Shown here: one piece after another, positions 8,830-17,547 of the stretch
How the letters are laid out: each line of letters opens with the position of its first letter
Position numbering within the stretch: the stretch's first letter is position 1
Assembly: GCF_012641405.1 (NCBI RefSeq)
Contig: NZ_JABAII010000033.1
Coordinates: 1 to 36,948 of the forward strand
DNA from: Rhizobium sp. P40RR-XXII
GTDB taxonomy: Bacteria; Pseudomonadota; Alphaproteobacteria; Rhizobiales; Rhizobiaceae
Reading direction: 5' to 3'
Length of the DNA: 36,948 nt
Translations under genes and position numbers: made by a program
The notes under the pieces: model-generated
What the model saw: the letters and a program-made list of their open reading frames with translations, nothing else
What the model was told of the DNA's origin: nothing
Databases searched by the model: none

Positions 8830-9306
8830 TTAATTGTTCGTCTTGGACTTGCCTGCTCTCGGGCCGGGCTTTGCGCGCGGCGCCTTGGTGGGAGATTTTG
8901 CCGTAATAGACTTGGTCGCGCTGGACTGCGCCTTTGCTGCATTCAACACTGCTGCGCGACGGGCGCGGTTATTCTCGAGCGCTTTCTGGAATCCGACATC
9001 ATGCTCAGCGTGCTGCAGGAGATCATCGAGAAACTCGGCGACTTCCTTCGCGCTATCGACGACGACGTAGCTCAGCCCGTCCCCTGCGCTTATCGCGTCA
9101 CGGCCAATGCTGACACCAAACCCGCCCGGAACCCGCTGAAACCAGGTCGAACGCCATTTCTTGAAGCCAGCGGTGTCGCGCTCATACTCTTCGAGATAGT
9201 CCTTCTGCTGGGCAACTCTCAACCGAAAGGCTTCGAGTGCATTGCGCGTCCCAGCCTTGGGCTTCTCAGCCTTTTTTGCGGACCATTTCTCAATAAAACT
9301 TGTCAT
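8830..9306 (-). CDS. Hypothetical protein with a basic Lys/Ala/Pro-rich tail
   Basis: I do not recognise this 158-residue protein. The N-terminal part (MTSFIEKWSAKKAEKPKAGT) is basic, the middle holds a folded-looking GGFGVSIGRDAIS...YVVVDS segment and a helical EVAEFLDDLLQHAEHD stretch, and the last ~40 residues are rich in Lys, Ala, Pro and Ser, resembling a nucleic-acid-binding or disordered tail. ATG 9306 was chosen because GGAG lies 9 nt upstream; in-frame ATGs at 9321 and 9360 have weaker context. It is transcribed away from the gene at 9567 and ends at a clear terminator, so it is probably monocistronic. Confidence 0.65.
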   Translation of the reverse strand: MTSFIEKWSAKKAEKPKAGTRNALEAFRLRVAQQKDYLEEYERDTAGFKKWRSTWFQRVPGGFGVSIGRDAISAGDGLSYVVVDSAKEVAEFLDDLLQHAEHDVGFQKALENNRARRAAVLNAAKAQSSATKSITAKSPTKAPRAKPGPRAGKSKTNN

Positions 9307-9566
9307 AAACACATACTCCATCGGTTCGAGATGCTTAGTCGAATAGGCCGGCATCCTCAACGGACATCTTCTAATCCATCGTGCATTGCAATAACAGATC
9401 TCGGATTTTGAATTGCATAGTTGATTTTGCAGATTGATTAATCTTTCTGAATGATCGAACCGGTGCTGCTTCTGAAAAATTCAACTGAAGCGGTTGTTCG
9501 TGGGCGCTTCCGCCATATCTTCTCGGTTACTGCGAACATCCGTCATCGCGGAGGAGGAGCTGCTTC

Positions 9567-9785
9567 ATGCCAGACAAAGGATTGTTGATTGGTTTTGCCG
9601 AACGGTCGAAGCGGCAGTGTCGCGAGCAACTCCGACAAGAGATCGGCACAGCAGTGGATGAGCTTCTCCATGACGGATGCGAACCTGAAGTCATAGCAGA
9701 AGCCCTACTGGAACTCGCAGATGACTATATGGACACCGTAATCAATGGCAGCGCTATGCAGGTTCCGCCAAGACGGACGCATTGA
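9567..9785 (+). CDS. Small hypothetical protein (72 aa)
   Basis: This short acidic protein is preceded by a strong GGAGGAG ribosome site. It is mostly helical by composition (AERSKRQCREQLRQEIGTAVDELL, then EVIAEALLELADDYMDTV, described as two helices separated by HDGCEPE). I do not recognise a family. It lies between a divergent hypothetical gene and a cold-shock gene 133 nt downstream. The strong ribosome site and amphipathic pattern support a real gene. Confidence 0.6.
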   Translation: MPDKGLLIGFAERSKRQCREQLRQEIGTAVDELLHDGCEPEVIAEALLELADDYMDTVINGSAMQVPPRRTH

Positions 9786-9918
9786 TGGCTCGGCGACGTG
9801 ATTTCAGGTTGGCGCAACAAGCGTTTGTAAGCCAGATTATAGACCCAGATTGCCGACAATGTGAGTTCGTCGCGTCGCATCATCATAGCTGTCATGAATG
9901 TGATCGAAAGGAACGACC

Positions 9919-10122
9919 ATGCCTGAAGGCACCATCAAATTCTTCAACGATGAAAAGGGCTTCGGCTTCATCGCCCCAGATGATGGCGGAAAGGATGTCT
10001 TCGTCCATGTCTCTGAGCTGCGAGGTGGTGGTTCCCTCGCGAAGGACACCAAAGTCTCCTCTGATCTCGGCCAGGATCGCAGAACCAAAAATCCGAAGGC
10101 GGAAAACGTCCGTGTCGTCTAG
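9919..10122 (+). CDS. CspA-like cold-shock-domain protein
   Basis: This 67-residue protein is a single cold-shock domain that binds single-stranded RNA/DNA. RNP1 (KGFGFIAP) and RNP2 (DVFVHVSEL) are both present, with the N-terminal GTIKFFN strand and the C-terminal QDRRTKNPKAENVRV typical of rhizobial Csp proteins. ATG 9919 follows a GAAAGGAACGACC ribosome site. The middle (SLAKDTKVSSDLGQD) departs from the usual GQKVSFEVEQD pattern; an Asp replaces a hydrophobic residue in the fourth strand, so the gene may be drifting. No unusually long 5' leader evidence for cold regulation was identified. Confidence 0.9.
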   Translation: MPEGTIKFFNDEKGFGFIAPDDGGKDVFVHVSELRGGGSLAKDTKVSSDLGQDRRTKNPKAENVRVV

Positions 10123-10205
10123 GTCTGCGGCCGTTGCCGAGGCTCAAAATGCGAGCCAGCCGTTGAGCCCATCCATTCGGGCGGCTTAACTAAACCTCCG
10201 GTAGA

Positions 10206-10302
10206 TGGCAGAGTGTCTTCTGCCAGATTGGATGCCACCCCCGATCCGGCTCATGCAGTGTCCGACGGCGCTGCGCCCCCAATCAAAGTGTCGTCGGACA
10301 CT
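10206..10302. terminator. Two stem-loops between convergent csp and molybdoenzyme genes
   Basis: The gap 10123-10412 holds two inverted repeats: TGGCAGA/TCTGCCA (10206-10225, 6-nt loop) and AGTGTCCGACG/CGTCGGACACT (10257-10267 and 10292-10302, 24-nt loop). They lie between genes that converge, so a bidirectional terminator role is likely. Neither has a long T-run. No gene was seen in the rest of the gap. Confidence 0.4.
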
Positions 10303-10412
10303 ACCTCGTGGCGATGGCTCGTCACGTGGGCTGGTTGATCCAGCCGACGAAGGCCAGCATTGCGTTGCCGCATGTGGCCAACGGCACAAATGTTCCGCCG
10401 GCCGGGGTGCTG

Positions 10413-13400
10413 TTAGCTTGCCAGTTCGCTCCACACGACTTCGCAGGCGTTTCGGACCTCCTGCACTGTGGCCGGTGCGCGCAGATTAAAGAGTGCGCTA
10501 TGATTCCGTTCCAACCGCGATGTCCTGATTGCATCTTTGATCGCGAAGAACACCGAATTTGCCAATACCAGGGGAGGCTCTCCTACCTCCTTGGCGGAAA
10601 AAACGCCCTGGTCGTCTGGAGGGATGTCCACCACGGATGGATCGTTTCGCGGGAAAAGAGATACGTTGAACTCGAGCGGCACCGTGACATGGGCGGGTAT
10701 TTTATACCGCCAGGTGTTGGTGGTGTTCAGATGCCCTTTTTCATTCGGGCCAGCGTCATCTTGTTGGGTTACGAGATTTTCGGTTAAAAGAAAGCCGATC
10801 CCCTGAACGAAAGCGCCCTCCACCTGCCCGACATCCAGCGCGGGATTGAGGCTCCAGCCAACGTCATAGACAAGGTCGGAACGCAGGATCGTTGTCTCGC
10901 CCGTGAGGATATCAACCTCGACCACGGAACAGGCGGCAGAATAGGTAAAGCCGACGAATTGGTTTTGCACGTCGGTAACGGTGGAAACTTCGGGGGCTCT
11001 TGTAATTCCAGGGATATCATGCTGTTCGCCCGGCTGCTTGAACCGCAGAACTGGCATGTCGAACTCACCATGCTCAATGTTGGCATTGAAGGTTGACGTT
11101 AGTGGCAGTCGGTTCACATATGCCAAATTGACGAGGTTCTGCCAGATCAATTTGTTCCCCTGTCCAGTTGCCACCAGAGTATTCCAACCGTCCGGTCCAT
11201 AGTTCCAGAAATCGACGCCGTTATCCTTACACCAATTGTTCCCATTATCCTTGAGCAGCCGATATCCAAATTCATGCAGCTGCTGCCTAAGTTGCTCGCA
11301 TGTCCGTTTGACGGCCTCGGCGCTATACGGTGTGCCAGTCGACGCACCGCTGCTGCTCGTATTGGGGGTCGTGTCCGTCTGAGGCGACTCCACATGCACG
11401 AGTGTCTGCGGAATATTCAGCACATAGGCCGCAACCTGCCTTATCTGCGTGAGTAGTCCTTGCCCCATGTCGACGCCGCCCTGGTGAACGACAACCGAAC
11501 CGTCCGCCTGGTTAACGACGACAATAGCTGAAGACTGCTTCAGTTGCTCGAAATTGTATCCGGATCCATATTTGACCGGGATTAGCGCGATGCCGCGTTT
11601 GCGCCATTTGTTTTGCGCATTGAAGGCTTGAACTTTCGCAAGCTGGTCATCGAAGTTGGCTTTTTGCTTCAGATACCGCCAGACCTCCATCATATAGCAT
11701 GCCGTCAGGGTCTGGCCGTAGGGCGTCACGTCGCCACGCTGATAGAAATTCTTTTCGCGCAAATCCTCCGGGCGCATTTTCAAGGCCGCGGCGGCATCGT
11801 CGATTAGATTTTCCACGATGTTGGTGGCTTGGATATCGCCAAAAGCGCGCATCGCGGTATTGGGAGAGGTGTTCGTTCTGCACACGTCGATCTGACTGAG
11901 GAAGTTGTCGATCATATACGCATTGTCGATGCGGGTTTGGATGCAGTTCGTGACGATAAAGGAACAGTCGTAAAATGCGCCGCCATCGGCCCACATCGTT
12001 AATTGCATTCCCTTTATGACACCCTTGTCTTTCGCCAAACCCAATCCGTCGTCCACAGCGATTTCCCCAACACCATAAAGTGCGTGCCGCTTGCCGATCA
12101 TGGCTGTGTCTTCGTCGCGAGGCATCGCAAGCCGAACCGGCGCATCCACGACCGCTGCGGCTACCGCAGTCGGTCCCGTGGTGAAGCGAGCCTGCTCAGT
12201 CTTGCCTCCGAACGCCCCGCCCAGCAACCGGGTCTGGATTTTCACCTTATTGTATTGTTTCCCGAGAGCCGACGAGACTGTCTGGTGCATCTCCATTGGG
12301 CTTTGGGTGGAAGAGTTGACGACGATACGGCCTTCATCCGCCGGAACGGCAAGGCAGGCCTGCGTTTCCATATAAAAATGAGCTTGGCCACCGGTTTTCT
12401 GATTATTGACGACGTGAAGGCAGCTCGCTCCATCAATGGTTTTCGTGTCGGTCGTGGGGGCGGCATCAAAATCGGACGGAGCAGCCGGGAGCCCCGCCCA
12501 GTCCATGCGGCTCCGGAGCCGCCTGATTTGCCAGATATGGCAGAGATAGGGGACCGCCTGGGGTGTGTCGGGGAAGATGCTCCCCTTTTGAATTGCGTCC
12601 TCGAGGGTCAGAATGGGGTTTTGCCAGCTTGGGTCCCACGTTCCATCCCAGACGATCGGCGTATAAGCCAGACAGTTGGCCGAGACGAAGTCCGCGATCA
12701 GGTTTGCGTCCTGTTCGGTGTCGGCAAGAATCAGCGCGATTGCTTGGCCGGAATACAGAACTTTGTCGACAGCAAACAATGGCTGGTCGCCGCCCATGCC
12801 TTGAAAATTGGCTAACTGAACGGGAACATCGAGGGATGTTATCAGGCGTTGGAATGTTGGGTAGGTCGCCGCCAAATGATTGCTCAGTTCACTGACGGTA
12901 ACCGTTGAATTTGCCCATTGAAAAGTGAACTGTGCCAAAGCGCTCCGGCTTTGCACGAAAGCAGCGTGCAAAGTGCCCTGGGGATATGCCAGTTCATGCG
13001 TGTAGTGAGTTCGGCCTGAACATTGTTCCAGGGCCGTCGCTTTGATGTAAGGCTGACCCACCGGGGCTTTGTAGTCCTGCGCGGCGTAATCTTGGTGCCC
13101 GTCGCTGACGGGCCAGCTGCCCCACTTGACGGCACCTGCCGATTGTATTGGATCCGGAACCGCTACGCCCATTCTCGTTAGTAAAGCGACGCCCGCCTTG
13201 AAGAACATGCCTGTGATCAATTGAGCTTTATATTCGATCGTGAAACCTTCATCGGTGACCATTTGCATTCTACCTTGGGCCAACTGTTGAAGGGCGGAGT
13301 TGGCAGCTTCGTACAAAGCGGTACAAGCGGCGGAAAGTCCGCTTAAACTAGCACCCGACCCGGTGAAAGAGTTGAACACGTCACTGGGTGGGCCCCATAT

Positions 13401-14912
13401 AGCGCCACTTACCCCACCGAAGTTGGCATTCACCGAGACGTTATTAGACCCGTCCCAAGTGAAGGCAAAACTTGAATTAACGATCGAGTGGGAATTCACT
13501 TCCCGCAGCGCGGTCTTCTGAGCAATCTGAAAGAAATTTTGGCGCTGATTATTCAGTGCGAAGTTTATCCCGGCGATAATAATGTTCCCGGGCTGTATCT
13601 TCCCATCCCGCACAGCATCGAACAGAAAGCGGAGATTGTAAGTGCTCCGTTCGATATCCCCACCTGAATAAACATATGCATCAATTGTCGAGTCGCCATC
13701 TAAGTAGAGAGCGGTTACCAAATCAGATGGAAAGGGGTCGCCGGTTCCGTTCGCAATGTGATGCAGGTAAAGCATTACATTGCCGCCTATCGTGGCCACA
13801 TTGCGGACGATCCGACCGGCGGTTCGTTTCAGCATATAACAAATAGGATCTGCAAGGCTCGCATCGGCATTTCCCAGAGCACCATAGATGGCTTCAATAA
13901 ACTCGATGAGTTGGCTGTATGTCGCTCCGGCAGGTACGCTTAGGGAAGAAGAATCGCCGGAGATGGCGCCGTTCAACGCTGCTACAGCGGATAAATCTAT
14001 AAAAGCTTCAACTTCGGTGAACTCGCTCTTGTAAATGCCATACGATGTGCCGCCGTGGATGAGCCTAAATTTCTTTCCCTGGTTCTTCAGAGCAAGGACG
14101 ATGGTCTCGACATCCGCCATGTTCAAAGGTGCGAACCATTCGATCGCAATTCCGTCCATCCAAAGAGGTGGCCCCGCCAGAGGTGTTCCCGGGACCGGAA
14201 GGGTTACCGTTGTAGGGACATTGACCGGCGTACTGTCCTGGAGACATTCCATGAGATTAGTTTTGTCATAGGCATCCCAATCGCTTGCCCATGTTTTCAT
14301 AGCCGTAAGGATGGGCCGGTATCCCGTGCAACGACAGAGATTTCCGTCAAAGATCCCCTCGATCTCCTTTTTCGTAGCCTGCGGCTTGTTGGTGATGAAT
14401 TCGGACATGTTCATCACGAAGCCGACACTGCAATAGCCGCATTGACTGCCGTTGTTCGTCGCCAGCGAATAGGCGACAGGATTGACGTTCGATCCATCCG
14501 GTGAAACGTCAGCGCGCCCTGTGTTCGCGTTTCCAAGGAGGTTGAGAGGCAAGGGAGCATCGAACGGCGGTGCAAAGCGGGAGGCTGTGGGATGATGCGC
14601 GGGATAAACAGCAACCTCCGTGGGCAATCCACCTGTTCCCTCTATCGTTGTGATCGCCATTCCATTTAGTGAACACAGCCTGCGCAGGCAGGAATTGATG
14701 GCGCGGTGTCTGACATCGCCACCGTTCGGCCAATCGGACAGAATGACCGTGCAGCCGCCACAGCCGCCTTGCCCGCAGGGCTTTTTAGCCCCGGTCAACC
14801 GCACCTCAGGCGAGCGCAGGTAGTCGACGAGCAGCACCGAAGGGGATGGATCATCAATCGTGACCAGGCCGCCGTTCAGATAGAATTGCAACGTGGAATT
14901 CGAGTCCGGCAT
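10413..14912 (-). CDS. Single-chain xanthine dehydrogenase/aldehyde oxidase-family molybdoenzyme
   Basis: This 1499-residue enzyme carries all xanthine oxidase-family domains on one chain. A plant-type [2Fe-2S] domain has PCGQGGCGGC (Cys46, 51, 54, with Cys75). A second [2Fe-2S] domain has SQCGYC and NLCRCTGYRP (Cys158, 161, 193, 195). An FAD domain follows (FRLIHGGTSYG, RNVATIGGN). The molybdopterin domain has GGQAHFYMET, LLGGAFGGK, PNTAMRAFG, GGVDMGQG and EVGEPPL, with catalytic Glu1445. Most bacterial xanthine dehydrogenases are split in two or three subunits, so the fused form is unusual. The purine-binding Glu after FGGK is Thr905 here, while the Arg of GKRHALYG (Arg942) is kept; the Phe before RGFG is Met. 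An extra ~40 residues separate the two FeS motifs. The substrate may therefore be a purine relative or another N-heterocycle/aldehyde. It is last in an operon of nucleoside-catabolic genes. Confidence 0.9.
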   Translation of the reverse strand: MPDSNSTLQFYLNGGLVTIDDPSPSVLLVDYLRSPEVRLTGAKKPCGQGGCGGCTVILSDWPNGGDVRHRAINSCLRRLCSLNGMAITTIEGTGGLPTEVAVYPAHHPTASRFAPPFDAPLPLNLLGNANTGRADVSPDGSNVNPVAYSLATNNGSQCGYCSVGFVMNMSEFITNKPQATKKEIEGIFDGNLCRCTGYRPILTAMKTWASDWDAYDKTNLMECLQDSTPVNVPTTVTLPVPGTPLAGPPLWMDGIAIEWFAPLNMADVETIVLALKNQGKKFRLIHGGTSYGIYKSEFTEVEAFIDLSAVAALNGAISGDSSSLSVPAGATYSQLIEFIEAIYGALGNADASLADPICYMLKRTAGRIVRNVATIGGNVMLYLHHIANGTGDPFPSDLVTALYLDGDSTIDAYVYSGGDIERSTYNLRFLFDAVRDGKIQPGNIIIAGINFALNNQRQNFFQIAQKTALREVNSHSIVNSSFAFTWDGSNNVSVNANFGGVSGAIWGPPSDVFNSFTGSGASLSGLSAACTALYEAANSALQQLAQGRMQMVTDEGFTIEYKAQLITGMFFKAGVALLTRMGVAVPDPIQSAGAVKWGSWPVSDGHQDYAAQDYKAPVGQPYIKATALEQCSGRTHYTHELAYPQGTLHAAFVQSRSALAQFTFQWANSTVTVSELSNHLAATYPTFQRLITSLDVPVQLANFQGMGGDQPLFAVDKVLYSGQAIALILADTEQDANLIADFVSANCLAYTPIVWDGTWDPSWQNPILTLEDAIQKGSIFPDTPQAVPYLCHIWQIRRLRSRMDWAGLPAAPSDFDAAPTTDTKTIDGASCLHVVNNQKTGGQAHFYMETQACLAVPADEGRIVVNSSTQSPMEMHQTVSSALGKQYNKVKIQTRLLGGAFGGKTEQARFTTGPTAVAAAVVDAPVRLAMPRDEDTAMIGKRHALYGVGEIAVDDGLGLAKDKGVIKGMQLTMWADGGAFYDCSFIVTNCIQTRIDNAYMIDNFLSQIDVCRTNTSPNTAMRAFGDIQATNIVENLIDDAAAALKMRPEDLREKNFYQRGDVTPYGQTLTACYMMEVWRYLKQKANFDDQLAKVQAFNAQNKWRKRGIALIPVKYGSGYNFEQLKQSSAIVVVNQADGSVVVHQGGVDMGQGLLTQIRQVAAYVLNIPQTLVHVESPQTDTTPNTSSSGASTGTPYSAEAVKRTCEQLRQQLHEFGYRLLKDNGNNWCKDNGVDFWNYGPDGWNTLVATGQGNKLIWQNLVNLAYVNRLPLTSTFNANIEHGEFDMPVLRFKQPGEQHDIPGITRAPEVSTVTDVQNQFVGFTYSAACSVVEVDILTGETTILRSDLVYDVGWSLNPALDVGQVEGAFVQGIGFLLTENLVTQQDDAGPNEKGHLNTTNTWRYKIPAHVTVPLEFNVSLFPRNDPSVVDIPPDDQGVFSAKEVGEPPLVLANSVFFAIKDAIRTSRLERNHSALFNLRAPATVQEVRNACEVVWSELAS

Positions 14913-14927
14913 TTTCCTACCTCTTGG

Positions 14928-15068
14928 CTAATTGGGATAATTGAAGGCCATTCGGATCACGACTTTGCATCCTAGGCCGTATGGCGTATGCTCCGTCTGT
15001 TGTTCGGCGACCAACGTGCAGGTTGGCGAGCCAATCTGCCCCGCTGCTGAAAAAACGCCTGCGGCCAT
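14928..15068 (-). CDS. Possible 46-aa protein filling the deaminase-molybdoenzyme gap
   Basis: The ATG overlaps the deaminase stop as TGATG, and the stop lies 15 nt before the molybdoenzyme start, so the ORF fills the gap. The product begins MAAGVFSAAGQIGSPTC and ends VVIRMAFNYPN, with two Cys. I recognise no family. No separate Shine-Dalgarno site is visible, so translation would depend on reinitiation after the deaminase. It could be a small accessory protein, a coupling leader, or a chance ORF. Confidence 0.35.
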   Translation of the reverse strand: MAAGVFSAAGQIGSPTCTLVAEQQTEHTPYGLGCKVVIRMAFNYPN

Positions 15069-15673
15069 CAGTTCAGCGGTATGGTGTTTTGATGCTTGTC
15101 CTGCTGGTAAAGCGTCGACAGGCAAGCGTATTCTTCTGCTATTGCCGCGGCGCGGTCTTCAAAATGCGAACGAACCGCTTTGTCTGAAACAGCAATCATG
15201 TCGCGAACGAACCGGCTCTGCCAAAACGCGTTCTTGCGTCGGTATCTTCCAGGATCGAGACCAAAGACCTCCTTCAGAATCTTGAGGTCATGCGGAATGG
15301 CAAAAGCGTCGCGAGAATCTTCGTGGGTGAAGAACGAATAGAAGTTGTCAAATCCCGCCCAGGTGATTGCCGAAAGACACATTGGGCAAGGCTCGTGCGT
15401 GGACAGGAAGATCAGATCCTTGGCCAAGGGCCTTCCCACTTCCGGCTGCTCGAAAAACCGTTTGAGAGCATGAACCTCGCCATGCCAGAGCGGATTTTCC
15501 GTCTCGTTATTCGTCTCTGCCAGAACGACGGAGAGGTCGCTCTTTTTCAGCAAGGCAGCGCCGAAGATCTTGTTACCCTGCGCCACGCCCTGCCGCGTCA
15601 TCGGCAGGATGTGGTGTTCCAACGTGGTCAAAAGGGCGTTCAAAAGCTGATTGTCGTTTCCTGTGACATCCAT
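15068..15673 (-). CDS. CDA-fold base deaminase (guanine/cytosine deaminase-like)
   Basis: This 201-residue enzyme belongs to the zinc cytidine/deoxycytidylate deaminase superfamily. WHGEVHAL (His64, Glu66) supplies the first zinc ligand and proton shuttle, and THEPCPMCLSAITWAG (Cys96, Cys99) the other two ligands. The SPCPMC-like motif and following aromatic-rich region suit nucleobase deaminases such as guanine or cytosine deaminase, or an adenosine-type enzyme. In this operon, guanine to xanthine would feed the molybdoenzyme if that oxidises xanthine. The frame opens upstream at 15790, but that start lies inside the nucleoside hydrolase gene; ATG 15673 falls 14 nt after the hydrolase stop. 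Its stop overlaps a possible 46-codon ORF. Confidence 0.85.
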   Translation of the reverse strand: MDVTGNDNQLLNALLTTLEHHILPMTRQGVAQGNKIFGAALLKKSDLSVVLAETNNETENPLWHGEVHALKRFFEQPEVGRPLAKDLIFLSTHEPCPMCLSAITWAGFDNFYSFFTHEDSRDAFAIPHDLKILKEVFGLDPGRYRRKNAFWQSRFVRDMIAVSDKAVRSHFEDRAAAIAEEYACLSTLYQQDKHQNTIPLN

Positions 15674-15687
15674 CTCCCGCACTGCCC

Positions 15688-16695
15688 TCAGGATGCCAGA
15701 AGGGCTGGGATATGGGTCCCAAGCAACATGCCGAGCACGCGACTGGCGTCCACGCCGATAGCGACATTCTGGTCGGGAGCCAGGTCCCATTCACCAGGCG
15801 GATAGGGCGTTTCCCAATCGCGCTGAATCGTCTGTCCGATCGCGACCCCTTCCGTTGCCACGCGGATTGGACCTGAGCGCACCTGGAATAGCGACGGATC
15901 GGCCACATAGACGGCTGCGGTCGCATCGTGAACGTAGTATCCGTCGATTCCGAACTGAGCGTGAAATGAGCGGTATCCTCTGGATGTCTCTACGATGAAG
16001 CGCCCTATCTCGCCACCGTGGGCAGCTAGACGATCAAGTTCCGCTGGTCCCATGACAACCTGCCGCGTGACATCGAGGCCGATTGCGGTGACTGGCCAGG
16101 CGGCTGTGAACACCTCGTCAGCTGCTAGGGGATCTCCGATCATGTTTGCCTCGGCTACCGGCGTCACGTTGCCATTGTGCCCCGAAAGCGAAAAGGCTCC
16201 ACCCATGACGACGACGCTCCTGACGAGGGAGGCGATGTCGGGCGCCTCCCGCAGGGCAAGAGCAAGGTTCGTCATCCGTCCGACCGCCAAAAGCGTAACT
16301 TCACCCGGATTAGCCCGCACTGTGTCGATGATGAATCTGTGCGCCGCGCGCTGATCCAGGTCCGGGAGGCCGGATTGGTCCAGAAGAATGTCTCCAATCC
16401 CATTCTGGCCATGGATATGAGCCGGAGGCAAACTGATCTCGCCTGCAAGCGAGGCGCCGGCGCCGCGCACGACCGGCGCGGAAATGGCGAAGCGCTTCTT
16501 CAGATAAAGCGCGTTACGCGTTACGGTGTCGATGTCGGCATTGCCGAAAACGGTGGTAATGCCAACCAACGTCACCCATGGATAGGCATGGAGAAACAGA
16601 AGCGCCGCCGCATCATCAACGCCGGGATCCGTGTCGAAGATGACCTTCAGTGGCCTGTTTCGGATAGGGTTTTCCGCGCTCCACATCGTCGTCAT
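15688..16695 (-). CDS. Inosine/uridine-preferring nucleoside hydrolase
   Basis: This 335-residue protein cleaves the N-glycosidic bond of ribonucleosides to free base and ribose. The family's calcium-binding motif is complete (DTDPGVDDA, residues 21-29), as are the later VVMGGAF, EANMIGDPLAADEVF and C-terminal VHDATAAVYVADP segments. ATG 16695 overlaps the stop of the upstream phosphorylase gene as ATGA, which supports this start over one at 16800 and implies translational coupling. The family includes purine- and pyrimidine-specific members; the sequence alone does not settle which. The neighbouring phosphorylase suggests the operon handles more than one nucleoside or has overlapping routes. 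Confidence 0.92.
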   Translation of the reverse strand: MTTMWSAENPIRNRPLKVIFDTDPGVDDAAALLFLHAYPWVTLVGITTVFGNADIDTVTRNALYLKKRFAISAPVVRGAGASLAGEISLPPAHIHGQNGIGDILLDQSGLPDLDQRAAHRFIIDTVRANPGEVTLLAVGRMTNLALALREAPDIASLVRSVVVMGGAFSLSGHNGNVTPVAEANMIGDPLAADEVFTAAWPVTAIGLDVTRQVVMGPAELDRLAAHGGEIGRFIVETSRGYRSFHAQFGIDGYYVHDATAAVYVADPSLFQVRSGPIRVATEGVAIGQTIQRDWETPYPPGEWDLAPDQNVAIGVDASRVLGMLLGTHIPALLAS

Positions 16696-17525
16696 GCTTT
16701 CGTCAGGAGCGTCGGAAAGAAGTGCTTTTTGCCCGTTTCGGCTTTTTTTGCGTCCCAGCCGGCGAGAATGACTACCGCGCGGCTCGCGACAGCACAGCAT
16801 CGCTTGATCGAATCAGAAGAATCTTCGCGCTTGCGTGTGATTCGATTCGCGCCAACGGAGCAAATCATCCCGCCGCGAAACCCGAACAATTGCGCCAGCG
16901 TAAATATGGTCGCGGCTTCCATCTCGAAATTGGCCACCTTTGCCTTCGACAGGTCATCGATGACATGATCCATCCTCGACTGCCGGAAGCCGCCCGGCAT
17001 GGGATTGACTTCGCCAGCATAAAAACTGTCGACGCTGGCAGCGAGGCCTACATGGTAGCGTTCGCCCATATCTTCGGCCGCCTGGATAAGCGCCATTAAC
17101 ACTTCATGATCAGCGACCGCCGGATAGGACTTGTCGATATAGGCGTCTACGGTGCCTGAAAGGCGCAGAGCGCCGGTCGAGATTACTAGATCGCCCGGTT
17201 CGATCTCTGGCTGAAGAGCTGCGCAGGAACCGACCCGGATAAAAGTGTCGGCACCGCAATTCGAGAGTTCCACAACGGCGATATCCGTCGAAGGGCCGCC
17301 GACACCATGGGAGCAGGCCGTGATGTCGACCCCATCGAGCTTGCCACGCGCCGTGCGGTACTCACGAAAATAAGCCACTTCCTCGTAGGAATCCCACGAA
17401 CTTCCAACGACGGGCACGCGGCCGGGGTCGCCGGGAGTCAGGACATAGCGAGAAACATCGCCTGGCTTGATCTTCAGATGCATCTGCAAGCCGCCGGGAT
17501 GAATGGGCGTGTGTTGGATCGTCAT
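16692..17525 (-). CDS. Uridine phosphorylase-like nucleoside phosphorylase
   Basis: This 277-residue protein belongs to the NP-I (PNP/UDP) family, which splits nucleosides with phosphate to base and (deoxy)ribose 1-phosphate. It has the N-terminal TPGDPGRVPVVG phosphate-binding loop, GVGGPSTDIAVVEL, GSCAALQPEIEPGDLVI, and FEMEAATIFTLAQLFGFRGG. The last matches the EMESATL...G.RAG motif of uridine phosphorylase, with the ribose-binding Met-Glu pair. ATG 17525 sits behind GAGGA; the longer frame from 17597 would overlap the upstream binding-protein gene. Uridine is the best guess for substrate, but a purine nucleoside cannot be excluded given the purine-type enzymes downstream. Confidence 0.9.
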   Translation of the reverse strand: MTIQHTPIHPGGLQMHLKIKPGDVSRYVLTPGDPGRVPVVGSSWDSYEEVAYFREYRTARGKLDGVDITACSHGVGGPSTDIAVVELSNCGADTFIRVGSCAALQPEIEPGDLVISTGALRLSGTVDAYIDKSYPAVADHEVLMALIQAAEDMGERYHVGLAASVDSFYAGEVNPMPGGFRQSRMDHVIDDLSKAKVANFEMEAATIFTLAQLFGFRGGMICSVGANRITRKREDSSDSIKRCCAVASRAVVILAGWDAKKAETGKKHFFPTLLTKA

Positions 17526-17547
17526 GGTTTCGTCCTCAGGTGCAGTA

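Noticed and set aside
9431..9444. AGATT/AATCT dyad in the divergent region before the 72-aa gene
   Set aside because: Five-base arms in an AT-rich region are weak evidence; no second copy with the same spacing was found.
12003..12815. 270-codon + strand ORF opposite the molybdoenzyme gene
   Set aside because: It lies wholly antisense to a well-conserved enzyme with clear motifs, and its product is Arg/Pro-rich with no recognisable domain; it is a shadow of the real frame.
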